From contig NZ_JAVDVK010000001.1 in assembly GCF_031456835.1 (NCBI RefSeq), forward strand, positions 434,001 to 498,000: 64,000 nucleotides of DNA. Reading direction: 5' to 3'. Below, piece after piece: positions 20,234-28,778 of this stretch. Numbering within the stretch: position 1 is the stretch's first letter; every line of letters begins with the position of its first letter. This DNA comes from Leifsonia shinshuensis. Lineage in GTDB: Bacteria > Actinomycetota > Actinomycetes > Actinomycetales > Microbacteriaceae. Under the pieces are notes generated by a model, which saw only the letters and a program-made list of their open reading frames with translations, was not told the DNA's origin and ran no database searches. The position numbers were made by a program, and so were the translations under genes.

Positions 20234-21235
20234 ATGAGCGGGATGCCGGGGGCTGCGGGGTCCGAGGCGTCGGTGGTGTCGGGGGCGTCGGGGGCGTCGG
20301 GGGCGTCGGTCGAGGTCGTCGTCATCGGCGGTGGTCCGGCAGGGCTGTCGGCCGCACTGAACCTGGCTCGGGCGCGCCGGCGCGTGCTCGTGGTGGACGG
20401 CAACCGTCCGCGCCACGCCGCGACGCTGCTGGCGCACGGCTTCCTCACCCGCGACGGGGTGTCGCCGCTGGAGCTCCGCCGCCTCGGTCGCGAGGAGGTC
20501 GACGCCTACGAGAACGCCTCAGTGGTCTTCGCCCAGGTGAGCGCGGTCTCCGTGGAGGGCGACGGCTTCCGGGTGACGGGCCGTGGCGTTCGCGGCGGCG
20601 CCGATGTCGATGTGGTCGCGGACACCGTGGTGATCGCGACCGGCGTCACGGAGACGATGCCGTCCATCCCGAGCCTGCGCGCCTACTACGGCACCCAGCT
20701 GCACAGCTGCATCGAGTGCGACGGCTTCGAGTCGGCCGGGCAGCCGCTCGCGCTGATCGGCGAGACGCCCGACCTCGCCGAGCGCGCGCTGCTGCTCACC
20801 CAGTGGACTGACGACCTGATCGTCTTCACGAACGCCGCCGAGGCCGTCGACGCCGACGAGGAGCGGACGCTCGCCCAGCTCGGCGTGCGGGTCGACCGTC
20901 GCCGCATCGACGACGTCGTCGGTGAGAAGGGCGTCATGACGGGCGTCCGTCTCGAGGACGGAACCGTGATCGAGCGGGCCGGCGGGTTCATCCGCCCGGT
21001 GTGGTCGCCGGCGCTGGCGTTCGCCGACGCCCTCGACCTCGACCGCGACGACGAGGGCTACCTCGTCACGGACGCGCAGGGCCGCACCTCGCTGCCCGGC
21101 GTGTACGCGGCGGGGGAGACGACGGCGCCCGGACCGCAGCAGCTGATCGTCGCCGCAGGCTCCGGCGCGGTCGTCGCCGCGGCCGTCAACCGCGACCTCA
21201 TCGGGCTCGCGCTGGACGGCGCCGCCGTTTTGTAG
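20234..21235 (+). CDS. Thioredoxin-reductase-like FAD/NAD(P) oxidoreductase
   Basis: A 333-aa flavoprotein. The FAD-binding motif VVVIGGGPAGLSAALNLARA lies near residues 28-47, a central CIEC motif (HSCIECDGF) fits the redox-active CxxC of thioredoxin reductases, and the C-terminal FAD contact is GVYAAGETTAPGPQQL. There is no adjacent thioredoxin gene, so the electron acceptor is unknown. The first ~25 residues are a low-complexity Gly-Ala-Ser stretch encoded by a 9-bp repeat, and the working start may be internal. It begins 2 bp after the gltX stop with AAGG just before the ATG. Confidence 0.8.
   Translation: MSGMPGAAGSEASVVSGASGASGASVEVVVIGGGPAGLSAALNLARARRRVLVVDGNRPRHAATLLAHGFLTRDGVSPLELRRLGREEVDAYENASVVFAQVSAVSVEGDGFRVTGRGVRGGADVDVVADTVVIATGVTETMPSIPSLRAYYGTQLHSCIECDGFESAGQPLALIGETPDLAERALLLTQWTDDLIVFTNAAEAVDADEERTLAQLGVRVDRRRIDDVVGEKGVMTGVRLEDGTVIERAGGFIRPVWSPALAFADALDLDRDDEGYLVTDAQGRTSLPGVYAAGETTAPGPQQLIVAAGSGAVVAAAVNRDLIGLALDGAAVL
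20278..20307. repeat. 9-bp tandem repeat coding for Gly-Ala-Ser
   Basis: Three exact copies of GTCGGGGGC plus a partial fourth lie inside the N-terminal coding region of the flavoprotein. They add GAS units without shifting frame, so the copy number is likely variable between strains. Confidence 0.75.
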
Positions 21236-21292
21236 TCCGCGCCGCGGGTAGGCTAGAGTTGGTTCTCGTGCCCGGGCCGCGGTCCGAAGCAG

Positions 21293-21364
21293 TGGGGTAT
21301 GGTGTAATTGGCAACACGGCTGATTCTGGTTCAGTTGTTCTTGGTTCGAGTCCAGGTACCCCAG
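21293..21364 (+). tRNA. tRNA-Gln (anticodon CUG)
   Basis: A cloverleaf of 72 bases. The acceptor TGGGGTA pairs with TACCCCA, the D-arm contains GGTGTAATTGGCAACA, the anticodon loop TTCTGGT gives CTG, and the T-arm contains GGTTCGAGTCC. A G discriminator follows. The complete CCA end is not encoded. The anticodon stem starts with a G-U wobble. A hairpin terminator follows 18 bp downstream. Confidence 0.95.
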
Positions 21365-21381
21365 CAGTAGAAATCCCGTCG

Positions 21382-21406
21382 AAACCCCGGTCCTGACCGG
21401 GGTTTT
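21382..21406 (+). terminator. Intrinsic terminator of tRNA-Gln
   Basis: An 11-bp stem (AAACCCCGGTC / GACCGGGGTTT) ending in a short T-run (TTTTC). It has the classic layout immediately after the tRNA gene. Confidence 0.85.
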
Positions 21407-21620
21407 CTGCTGTCCGGAAACCCTCCCTTCGCCGAAGTGCACCTTGTTGCGCACCCGCGCGGCGTGTCGGGCACAACGACGTGCACCTCGGCGGATGCGG
21501 GGGACGGGCGGCAGCGTTCCTGTACGGACTCTCAGGGGCCGCATTGTTGTTCCGGCTCGTGTGAGGGCGTTGGATTGACCTGCGCCACTAGCGCAATCCC
21601 GCATCGATGAAAGGACATCC
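21407..21620. repeat. Intergenic region with long imperfect inverted repeat
   Basis: I see no gene here. Arms CGCCGAAGTGCAC (21430-21442) and GTGCACCTCGGCG (21481-21493) pair with one mismatch, and the intervening 38 bases partly pair further (GTTGCGCAC against GGGCACAAC). It resembles a palindromic extragenic element rather than a terminator, because it lies beyond the tRNA terminator and 128 bp before the next gene. The rest holds the unread promoter of the protease. Confidence 0.55.
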
Positions 21621-23693
21621 GTGCGCACCACATCGAGAACCCTCAGGGCCGCAGCCGTCACCGCCGGCGCGGCCCTTCTGTTTGTCGCGGCAGCCGCGAC
21701 ACCGGCCGCTGCGGCATCAGGCCGCAGTGCCCTGCCCGGCAGTCAGCCGGCGTGGGCGAACGCGAAGGCGCTCCGCTCCGCCGCGCCCGCCACCGACACG
21801 GTCGACCTCCGGGTATACCTCCCGTGGCAGAACGCCTCCGCCGCGGCGCAGACCGCACTCGCGGTCTCGACCCCCGGCTCGTCCAGCTACCGCAAGTTCC
21901 TCACGCCGCAGGCGTTCCGGCAGAAGTTCGCGCCGAGCCAGTCGAGCGTGGTGGCGGTGCAGCAGTTCCTGCGCAGCGCAGGCTTCAGCATCGTGGACAC
22001 TCCCAGCAACAACCGTTACGTGTCGGCCGAGGGAACCGTCGCCCAGGCGCAGAGCGCGTTCGGCGTCACCCTCGGCGAGTACAGCGCGTTCGGGACCACC
22101 CTGCGGGCACCCGAGTCGGCCGTCACCGTCCCGGCGTCGCTGGCCGGCATCGTGGAGAGCGTGGCCGGGCTCGACCAGGGCGCGTCGCTTATCCAGCCGA
22201 CGAGCACCGACGGCAACGGCAACAGCCCGAAGCAGAACCACGGCGCCCCCTCGGCCGGTTTCCGCGCCGGGCAGCCCTGCTCGCTCTGGTACGGCGAGAA
22301 GACGGTGGCCATGCCGAACGCCCCGGCGTACGGGACCAGCACGAAGCCCATCGCTCCGTGCGGCTACACGCCCGCCCAGGTGCGCGGGCTGTACGGCCTC
22401 GACCAGGTCGCCGCGAACGGCTCCGGCCAGACCGTCGCCTTCGTCGGCGCCAACGCGAGCCCCACGCTCGTCCAGGACGTGACGAAGTACAGCAGCCTCC
22501 ACAACCTGCCCGCTCCCAAGATCACCCAGCTGGTCGCGCCCGGTGTGTACAAGCACCCGGACACGCCGCAGCAGGTGCCGGGGGACTACTACGGCGAGGA
22601 GACGCTCGACGCCGAGGCCATCCACACGACGGCCCCGGGAGCCGAACTGCTGTACGTCGCCTCCGCGAACGCGCGGCAGGACTTCGACGCCTCGGTCAAC
22701 GACATCGTGGACAAGCACCTGGCGAGCATCCTCTCGATCAGCTACGGGTTCGCCGGTGAGGCGGTGCCGCAGGGCTTCATCAACAGCCTCAACAACACCT
22801 TCATCGAGGCCGCAGCGACCGGGGTCGGCGTGTTCGTCTCCAGCGGCGACAGCGGCGACGAGGTCGGTTCGTTCGGGACGCCGACGGTGGACTTCTACGC
22901 CGACAGCCCGTGGGTGACGGCGGTCGGCGGCAGCTCCGCCTCCGTCGTTCCGACGGCCGCCCCGTCGGGCCTGACGTACGCGGCCATCGACGACCCGGCG
23001 TCCCCGCTGAACAACACCGGCTGGAAGCGCTCGTTCGAGGTCGGCTGGCAGACCGGGCTCGACGCGGTCAACCCGACGCCGACCGACCACATGTCCAGCG
23101 CCCCGTACGAGCTCGACGGCACCTTCGCGTCGCCGCTGCCCGGCACGTTCAACGGCGGCGGTGGCGGTGGCGTGAGCCGCATCTTCGCGCAGCCCGCCTA
23201 CCAGGCGGCGGCCGTGGGTGCGGCGTCGGGACGCCTGGTTCCTGACATCAGCGCGCTGGCGGATCCGAACACGGGCCTCCTCGTCGGTCAGACCCAGGCG
23301 TTCAGCAACGGCACCTACTACGACGAGTACCGCATCGGCGGCACGTCGGTCGCGGCTCCGCTCACCGCGGGCATGGCGGCGGTCGCGAACCAGGTGGCCG
23401 GCGCGCCGCTCGGGTTCCTGAACCCGCGGATCTACGCGGCGTACTCGGCGGGAGGCTCGGCGTTCTACGACGTCGACCAGGCCGACATGTTCGGCACCAC
23501 CGTGCAGTCCCCGCTGCCGTCGGTGCTGCGCGTCAACTATGTCGACAGCGAGAGCGCTGCGGGCGGTCTGAGCTACAGCCTGCGCACGCAGGAGGAGCCG
23601 AACCAGACCCTCCACAGCACGAAGGGCTACGACACGGCCACCGGAGTCGGGACGCCGAACGGCGCCGCGTTCTTCGCCGGCATCACGAAGTAG
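21621..23693 (+). CDS. Secreted S53 family (sedolisin/kumamolisin-like) serine protease
   Basis: A 690-aa secreted protease precursor. A signal peptide with a hydrophobic core ends near residue 33 (TPAAAASG). A pro-domain follows to ~residue 190 (SSSYRKFLTPQAFRQKFAPS is typical). In the catalytic domain the Glu/Asp pair lies in EETLDAEAIHTTAPGAEL near 327-336, the oxyanion Asp in SSGDSGDE near 408, and the nucleophile Ser in GGTSVAAPLTAGM near 573. Such enzymes are usually acid-active endopeptidases. The GTG start is preceded by GAAAGGAC. The gene is monocistronic and ends at a long hairpin. Confidence 0.92.
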   Translation: MRTTSRTLRAAAVTAGAALLFVAAAATPAAAASGRSALPGSQPAWANAKALRSAAPATDTVDLRVYLPWQNASAAAQTALAVSTPGSSSYRKFLTPQAFRQKFAPSQSSVVAVQQFLRSAGFSIVDTPSNNRYVSAEGTVAQAQSAFGVTLGEYSAFGTTLRAPESAVTVPASLAGIVESVAGLDQGASLIQPTSTDGNGNSPKQNHGAPSAGFRAGQPCSLWYGEKTVAMPNAPAYGTSTKPIAPCGYTPAQVRGLYGLDQVAANGSGQTVAFVGANASPTLVQDVTKYSSLHNLPAPKITQLVAPGVYKHPDTPQQVPGDYYGEETLDAEAIHTTAPGAELLYVASANARQDFDASVNDIVDKHLASILSISYGFAGEAVPQGFINSLNNTFIEAAATGVGVFVSSGDSGDEVGSFGTPTVDFYADSPWVTAVGGSSASVVPTAAPSGLTYAAIDDPASPLNNTGWKRSFEVGWQTGLDAVNPTPTDHMSSAPYELDGTFASPLPGTFNGGGGGGVSRIFAQPAYQAAAVGAASGRLVPDISALADPNTGLLVGQTQAFSNGTYYDEYRIGGTSVAAPLTAGMAAVANQVAGAPLGFLNPRIYAAYSAGGSAFYDVDQADMFGTTVQSPLPSVLRVNYVDSESAAGGLSYSLRTQEEPNQTLHSTKGYDTATGVGTPNGAAFFAGITK

Positions 23694-23703
23694 CGCGCAT
23701 CCC

Positions 23704-23748
23704 AGCACGTCGTGCGCCCCTCCCGACAGGAGGGGCGCACGACGTGCT
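23704..23748. terminator. Strong bidirectional hairpin
   Basis: A perfect 20-bp stem (AGCACGTCGTGCGCCCCTCC and its complement) with the 5-base loop CGACA, lying between the convergent protease and ferritin-like genes. No T-tract is visible, but the stem is very stable. Confidence 0.85.
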
Positions 23749-23761
23749 GCTCAGGCGTGGG

Positions 23762-24091
23762 TCACGAAGCGGGTGCGTCCTCGGCGGCCTCCTCGGCCTC
23801 CTCGCCGTGCTGGACGATGTCGCCGTCCTGGAAGAGGATGCCCTGGGCGGTCTCGCGCCACTGGGGCTTCGCCCGGAGCAGGAACTCGAGCTCCATGCTG
23901 AAGTGCTTGTACTCCTCCGCCAGCGAGTCGAGCATGATCGCGCGGGCGACCTCATCCTGCTCAACGGCGATGCGCTGCTCGTACCAGCCGATCGCCTCCG
24001 CCTCCTCCGAGAGGCTGGCGCACATCCGTGCGAACGTCCGTGTCTCCGCGCTGAGTTCGCTCGGGGGCTCGTGATACTGATCCGTGGACAT
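23762..24091 (-). CDS. Encapsulated-ferritin-like (EncFtn family) protein
   Basis: A 109-aa ferritin-like protein. The block EEAEAIGWYEQR at residues 29-40 followed by AEEYKHFSMELEFLLR at 58-73 matches encapsulated ferritins such as that of Rhodospirillum rubrum. Likely ferroxidase ligands are E30, E32, E60 and H63, with W36 and Y37 at the site; this alignment is from memory. EncFtn oxidises Fe(II) but needs an encapsulin shell to store iron. No shell gene is present nearby and the acidic C-terminus (GEEAEEAAEDAPAS) shows no clear shell-targeting peptide. The ATG follows GGGAGA on the minus strand. It is flanked by surface-protein genes, not iron genes. Confidence 0.75.
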   Translation of the reverse strand: MSTDQYHEPPSELSAETRTFARMCASLSEEAEAIGWYEQRIAVEQDEVARAIMLDSLAEEYKHFSMELEFLLRAKPQWRETAQGILFQDGDIVQHGEEAEEAAEDAPAS

Positions 24092-24216
24092 GGATCTCCC
24101 TTCGTCGGGCCCATCCAATGCCGGGAGAGCCGGCACGGCAAGAGAGCGAGCCCCGCAGGGGGTGCCCCTCGTACTGGGGTAGAGCGAAACCGGCCGGATG
24201 GTTTTGACTGAGCAGG

Positions 24217-26613
24217 ATGCTCGCATCATCACAGCGGGCCGCATTCGAAAGTGAGCCGCCCGTGCGTGATCGCGCCGCCGCCGTCCGTATCCCCGAACAC
24301 TCGCAGACGGCTCCGCCGCGCCGCCGCCATCGCGTCGTCGCCGGCGTCGCCGTCGCCGCTCTGACGATGGCCGGAGTGGCCGCCGTCAGCCTCCCCGCAT
24401 CGGCCACGCCGGGCACCGCCTCCTACGAGGTGGCGTTCTCGGCCGCCATCGGGATCTCGGTCACCGATGTCGCCATCGACTCGTACACGGCCCAGGCCTT
24501 CGCCGCGATCGACAGCGGCGTCGCCATCCTGAACGAGATGGACGGCAGCACCGTCGACACGGTCAGCCTCCCCAACACCAATAACCGGCAGATCGACGCC
24601 GACGCCACCCGTGCCCTGGTGTGGACGCTGGACCCGGCCACCGGTGTCCTGTCGCGGATCGACGAGCGCACGAACTCCGTGACGGGTTCCGTCCCGATCC
24701 CCGGCAACCCCCGCGACCTCGTCGTCGACCACACGACCGGGAAGGTGTTCGTCACGACGGGGACCCTCGGCACGGTCGTCCCGGTGAACGAGACGACGCT
24801 CGCCCTCGGCACGGCCATCACGGTCGGCGGCACCGCCTTCCGCATCGGCGTGGACTCCCAGGCCGGCCTGCTCTACGTCGTGAACGCCGCGGGACCGTCG
24901 GTCGTCCTCGTCGACGAGGCTGCTGGGTCGGTCACCGGCACGGTGCCGCTCCCCGCGGCCCCGCTGGCGCTCACCGTCGACGCGGACCACCACCGGGCGT
25001 ACCTCGGATCCCTGGACTCCGACAGCGTCATGGTCGTGGACGGCGCCGGCAAGGCGCTCGGTTCGCCGATCGCCGTGCCCAGCGGCTTCGGCCACGGCGT
25101 CTCGGCCCTCGGGATCGACCCGACGACGCAGACGGTGATCGGACGCAACGCCAACCAGGTGTTCCGCATCAACACCGAGAACGGCGCCATCCGCACCTGG
25201 AGCAGCACCCTGGGCGCGTACGTGCTCACCACCGACATCGTGGCCGACGTCTTCACGAACACCGTGATCTACGGCTCCGGCGCTGCGGTGACCGGCCTCT
25301 GGGAGCCGGTGTCGTTCCTCGGCAGCGTCTCCGGCGTCGTCCCGACGGGCTCGCCCTACTCGCAGCAGATCTCGAGCTGGTCGATCGACGCGTCGCCGCT
25401 GACCTTCGCGGTGACCAACGGGTCCCTTCCTCCGGGTCTGACGCTGAACAGCGACACGATCTCCGGCACGGCCACCACCCCCGGCTCGTACACCTTCGAC
25501 CTGACGGCGACCGTGCCGAGCAACGGCGAGTCCGTCACGCAGACCTACACCCTCCGGGTGGTCACCGTGAACCGGACGGCCGGCAGCGACCGGTTCGCCA
25601 CCTCCGTCGAGGTGTCGAAGGCCGCCTACCCCGACCCGGCGACCGTCGGCACCGTCTACGTCGCCAACGGCATCTCGTTCCCCGACGCGCTCTCGGGCGG
25701 GCCCGCCGCCGCGCAGGACTCCGGCCCGCTCCTCCTGACCGCTCCCGGCTACCTGCCCGCGTCGGTCTCCGACGAGATCGCGCGGCTGCATCCCGCTCAC
25801 ATCGTCGTGGTCGGCGGACCGGCCGTGGTGAGCGACGACGTCCTCACCACGCTGCGCGGGCTCTCGACCGACGTCAAGCGGGTCTACGGCGGCGACCGGT
25901 TCGGCACGTCGCAGGCGGTCATCCGGCACAGCTTCACCTCGGCGCCGACCGTGTACGTGTCGACCGGTCTCAACTTCCCCGACTCGCTGAGCGCGGGCGG
26001 CGCGGCGGGCAGCCTCCACGCACCGCTGCTCCTGGTGAACGGGAACGCGACCTCGGTGGACCCGGCGACGGCGCAGTTGCTGCACGACCTGGGCACGACC
26101 CACATCGTCGTCATCGGCGGCTCGGCCGTCATGTCGCCGTCCCTGGTCGCCGACTTCGCGCACTTCGGCACGGTGCTGCACCTGGCGGGCGTCGACCGCT
26201 TCGACTCGTCGCAGCAGATCGTCGAGACGGCGTTCGCCAGCAGCAACCGCGTCATCCTGGCCAACGGGCTCAACTTCCCGGACGCCCTCGGTGCGTCCGC
26301 CTGGTCGGGCAAGAGCGCTTCTCCGCTCTTCATCACCCTCGGCGGCTGCGTGCCGCAGCGCACGCTCGACGACATCTTCTTCCTGGGGGCGACCAACGTC
26401 ACCCTGGTCGGAGGCACGTCTGTGCTCGCGCCAGAGGTGGCGGGTCTCACGAGCTGCGGCGGCGCGTCGATCGTGGCGCCGGCCTACCCGGCCCTCGCTC
26501 CGGTGGTGGCCAAGAAGAGCGGCGGCTCCGCGAGCGGCTCGGTGACGTACGACCACCCGGTCGCGCCGACGCTCCCGGTCAACCCGCGCACGCACGGCGA
26601 CGCGGGGCACTGA
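24217..26613 (+). CDS. Secreted cell-wall-binding repeat 2 (CWB2) surface protein with beta-propeller
   Basis: A 798-aa exported protein. A hydrophobic export segment lies at about residues 39-67, ending at SLPASATPG. Next come repeats of the YVTN/beta-propeller kind (~70-370), then an Ig-like segment (PLTFAVTNGSLPPGLTL, ~390-445). Three CWB2 repeats follow, beginning at GSDRFATS near 455, GGDRFGTS near 557 and GVDRFDSS near 658, each with an FPDALS-type and a VVGGxAVVS-type motif. CWB2 repeats hold proteins on the cell wall; the ligand of the propeller is unknown. The start is uncertain: a GTG at 24262 also gives a normal signal peptide. Confidence 0.88.
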   Translation: MLASSQRAAFESEPPVRDRAAAVRIPEHSQTAPPRRRHRVVAGVAVAALTMAGVAAVSLPASATPGTASYEVAFSAAIGISVTDVAIDSYTAQAFAAIDSGVAILNEMDGSTVDTVSLPNTNNRQIDADATRALVWTLDPATGVLSRIDERTNSVTGSVPIPGNPRDLVVDHTTGKVFVTTGTLGTVVPVNETTLALGTAITVGGTAFRIGVDSQAGLLYVVNAAGPSVVLVDEAAGSVTGTVPLPAAPLALTVDADHHRAYLGSLDSDSVMVVDGAGKALGSPIAVPSGFGHGVSALGIDPTTQTVIGRNANQVFRINTENGAIRTWSSTLGAYVLTTDIVADVFTNTVIYGSGAAVTGLWEPVSFLGSVSGVVPTGSPYSQQISSWSIDASPLTFAVTNGSLPPGLTLNSDTISGTATTPGSYTFDLTATVPSNGESVTQTYTLRVVTVNRTAGSDRFATSVEVSKAAYPDPATVGTVYVANGISFPDALSGGPAAAQDSGPLLLTAPGYLPASVSDEIARLHPAHIVVVGGPAVVSDDVLTTLRGLSTDVKRVYGGDRFGTSQAVIRHSFTSAPTVYVSTGLNFPDSLSAGGAAGSLHAPLLLVNGNATSVDPATAQLLHDLGTTHIVVIGGSAVMSPSLVADFAHFGTVLHLAGVDRFDSSQQIVETAFASSNRVILANGLNFPDALGASAWSGKSASPLFITLGGCVPQRTLDDIFFLGATNVTLVGGTSVLAPEVAGLTSCGGASIVAPAYPALAPVVAKKSGGSASGSVTYDHPVAPTLPVNPRTHGDAGH

Positions 26614-26635
26614 GCCGGTCGGCAGCAGCACACGG

Positions 26636-26677
26636 GATGCCGCACATCGTCACTCGCGGGTGAGGATGTGCGGCATC
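26636..26677. terminator. Hairpin after the CWB2 gene
   Basis: A perfect 13-bp stem (GATGCCGCACATC / GATGTGCGGCATC) enclosing a 16-base loop that can itself pair through TCAC/GTGA. It lies 23 bp after the stop codon. Confidence 0.75.
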
Positions 26678-26733
26678 GCCGTGCCGTCACCGCTGGCTTA
26701 TGCGGCAGCACCGGATGCGGCAGGATGTCGGCC

Positions 26734-27123
26734 ATGACGGACACGGACGGAGCCGGCATCGTCGGCGTCAGCACGATCGGCATCCCGGTCGCGGATCAGG
26801 ACCGGGCGCTCGCCTTCTATCGCGACGTGCTCGGGTTCGAGGTCCGGGTGGATGCGCCTCTCCCGCAGACGGGCGGCCGCTGGATCATGCTCGCGCCTCC
26901 CGGGTCCCCGGTCTCGGTCTCGCTGGTGCGGGCGAGCGACGAGGCGCCCGCCGGCGTCGAGACGGGCGTGCGCTTCGCCGCGCGGGATGCGGGGGTCGCC
27001 CACGCCGCCCTGGAGCGCCAGGGCGTCACCGTCGGCGAGCTGCTGCGATGGCCCGGCGTCCCGGCGATGTTCGCCGCCCACGATCAGGACGGGAACCGGT
27101 TCGAGGTCGTCGAGGCTTCCTGA
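26734..27123 (+). CDS. VOC (glyoxalase/bleomycin-resistance) family protein
   Basis: A 129-aa vicinal-oxygen-chelate fold protein. Signatures are the N-terminal STIGIPVADQDRALAFYRDVLGFEV and the C-terminal FAAHDQDGNRFEVVE, where the last Glu is a usual metal ligand. The substrate cannot be deduced. An in-frame ATG at 26725 is an alternative start, but AGGA spacing favours 26734. It is a single gene between a terminator and a small membrane protein. Confidence 0.85.
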   Translation: MTDTDGAGIVGVSTIGIPVADQDRALAFYRDVLGFEVRVDAPLPQTGGRWIMLAPPGSPVSVSLVRASDEAPAGVETGVRFAARDAGVAHAALERQGVTVGELLRWPGVPAMFAAHDQDGNRFEVVEAS

Positions 27124-27164
27124 CACGGTTGCCGCGCCACTAGGCTGCGGACAGGGGGTGGCGT

Positions 27165-27503
27165 ATGAGCGCACTGATGGCGGAGTTCGAGAAGGTTCAG
27201 CGGCGGCGCCGGAGGGTCGTGCTCCTCGTGGTACTCGCGATCCTTGCGGGTGCCGGGGCGTGGATGACCGGGCCGTGGGGCGTCGTGCTGCTCACCCGGG
27301 GTGACGCCGTCGGCTGGCTGCTCGTCGCGGCCGGTGCCCTGCTGCTCGCGGCGGCTCTGGTGGCCGCCGTCACGGCGCGCCGCCTGCACGTGCCGGTGGA
27401 GAGCCTCCCGGGCAAGGCGAACCCGCGCTTCGGCGAGCCGGAGCCCTCGCGCAACCCCAACGGCGGGTACTCGTTGGTGGACTCGCAGCTCGGGTCGCAC
27501 TAG
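27165..27503 (+). CDS. Small two-TM membrane protein, unknown function
   Basis: A 112-aa protein I do not recognise. After a basic N-terminus (EKVQRRRRR) there are two hydrophobic segments (~residues 18-36 and 50-69), then a hydrophilic, probably cytoplasmic tail ending in PNGGYSLVDSQLGSH. Codon use is normal for the region. It lies between the VOC protein and a flavin oxidase in the same direction. Confidence 0.65.
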   Translation: MSALMAEFEKVQRRRRRVVLLVVLAILAGAGAWMTGPWGVVLLTRGDAVGWLLVAAGALLLAAALVAAVTARRLHVPVESLPGKANPRFGEPEPSRNPNGGYSLVDSQLGSH

Positions 27504-27545
27504 CTGCGACCGCGGCGGGTCCGGCCCCACCGATAGGGTGGCGGG

Positions 27546-28673
27546 ATGGCCCCCAGCGTGATCGTCATCGGCGCCGGAGTCGTCGGCGCCTCGGCTGCCT
27601 GGTCGCTGGCGCGCGCCGGCGCATCTGTCCTCCTGCTGGAGGCGTTCGAACGCGGGCACGACCGCGGATCGTCGCACGGCGCCACGCGGATCTTCCGGCA
27701 CGGGTACGCCGAGCAGGACTACGTGGCGCTCTCCGTCCGCGCCCTGGACGGCTGGAAGCACCTGGAGCGGACCTCCGGGCGGCGGATCTTCGACCGCACC
27801 GGCGCCGTCGACCACGGCGACCCCGAGGCGCTCTCGGCGATCGCAGAGGCGCAGGATGCGGCCGAGCTGCCCTACGAGTGGCTCACCGGCGCCGAGGCGG
27901 CCGGTCGCTGGCCGGGGCTGCGCTTCGAGGAGAGGGTGCTGTTCAGCCCGGGCGGTGGCCGGCTGCGTGCGGCGGACGCGGTGGATGCGCTGCTCGACGC
28001 TGCGGAGGCTGCCGGCGCGCGACTACGGTTCGGCGTGCGGGCCTCCGGGATCGATCCGGACGGTGACGCTGTGGCCGTGACCGCCTCCGACGGAACGCAC
28101 ACGGCCGACCGGGTCGTGGTGGCCGCCGGTTCGTGGACGCCCGAGCTCGTCCGTCCCTGGCTGGCCGCGAACGGCGTCACGATCCCGACGGTCACCGTCA
28201 CCGAGGAGCAGCCGGCGCACTTCCCCCTGCGGCCCGGTCCCGCGCACGACGAGAGCAGGTGGCCGAGCTTCGTGCACCATCCCACCGCCGACGGCTCGCC
28301 CAGCGTCTACGGGCTGCTGACTCCGGGGGAGGGTGTGAAGGTGGGCTTCCACGGAACCGGACCGGCCGTCGACCCCGACCGGCGCGACCGGACCATCGAC
28401 CCCACACGGCTCGGCCGCCTGCAGGAGTACGTCGCGGAGTGGGTGCCCGGCGTCGACGCCACGCGTCCGGAGGGCATCAGCTGCCTCTACGACAGCACGG
28501 AGTCGGAGGACTTCGTGCTCGACCGCGTCGGCCCGGTGGTCGTCGCGACCGGGTTCTCGGGCCACGGCTTCAAGTTCGGTCCAGCGCTCGGCGACATCCT
28601 GAGCCGCCTCGCGCTGGACGGCGAGCCCGCCGAACCGCGCTTCCGCCTCGCGGTCGCGTCGCCCGACGCGTGA
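27546..28673 (+). CDS. Monomeric sarcosine oxidase / N-methyltryptophan oxidase-like flavoenzyme
   Basis: A 375-aa FAD-dependent amine oxidase of the MSOX/MTOX (DadA-like) family. The dinucleotide motif is VIVIGAGVVGASAAWSLA at residues ~5-22, followed by the family motif SSHGATRIFRHGY near 43-55. A Cys in ISCLYDSTESEDFVLD near 316 is at the place of covalent flavin attachment in this family. It oxidises an N-methylated or secondary amino acid to an imine plus hydrogen peroxide; the substrate is not known. It is convergent with hpaD. Confidence 0.85.
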   Translation: MAPSVIVIGAGVVGASAAWSLARAGASVLLLEAFERGHDRGSSHGATRIFRHGYAEQDYVALSVRALDGWKHLERTSGRRIFDRTGAVDHGDPEALSAIAEAQDAAELPYEWLTGAEAAGRWPGLRFEERVLFSPGGGRLRAADAVDALLDAAEAAGARLRFGVRASGIDPDGDAVAVTASDGTHTADRVVVAAGSWTPELVRPWLAANGVTIPTVTVTEEQPAHFPLRPGPAHDESRWPSFVHHPTADGSPSVYGLLTPGEGVKVGFHGTGPAVDPDRRDRTIDPTRLGRLQEYVAEWVPGVDATRPEGISCLYDSTESEDFVLDRVGPVVVATGFSGHGFKFGPALGDILSRLALDGEPAEPRFRLAVASPDA

Positions 28674-28778
28674 GCGCGGCTCGGCCCGGACGACTGCGCC
28701 GATTCGTCGCGTCCGCGTGTGCGCGAACGGCCGCAAACGTGACGAACAGCGGCAGAAGGGCTCCCGGGCCCGGGCCCG

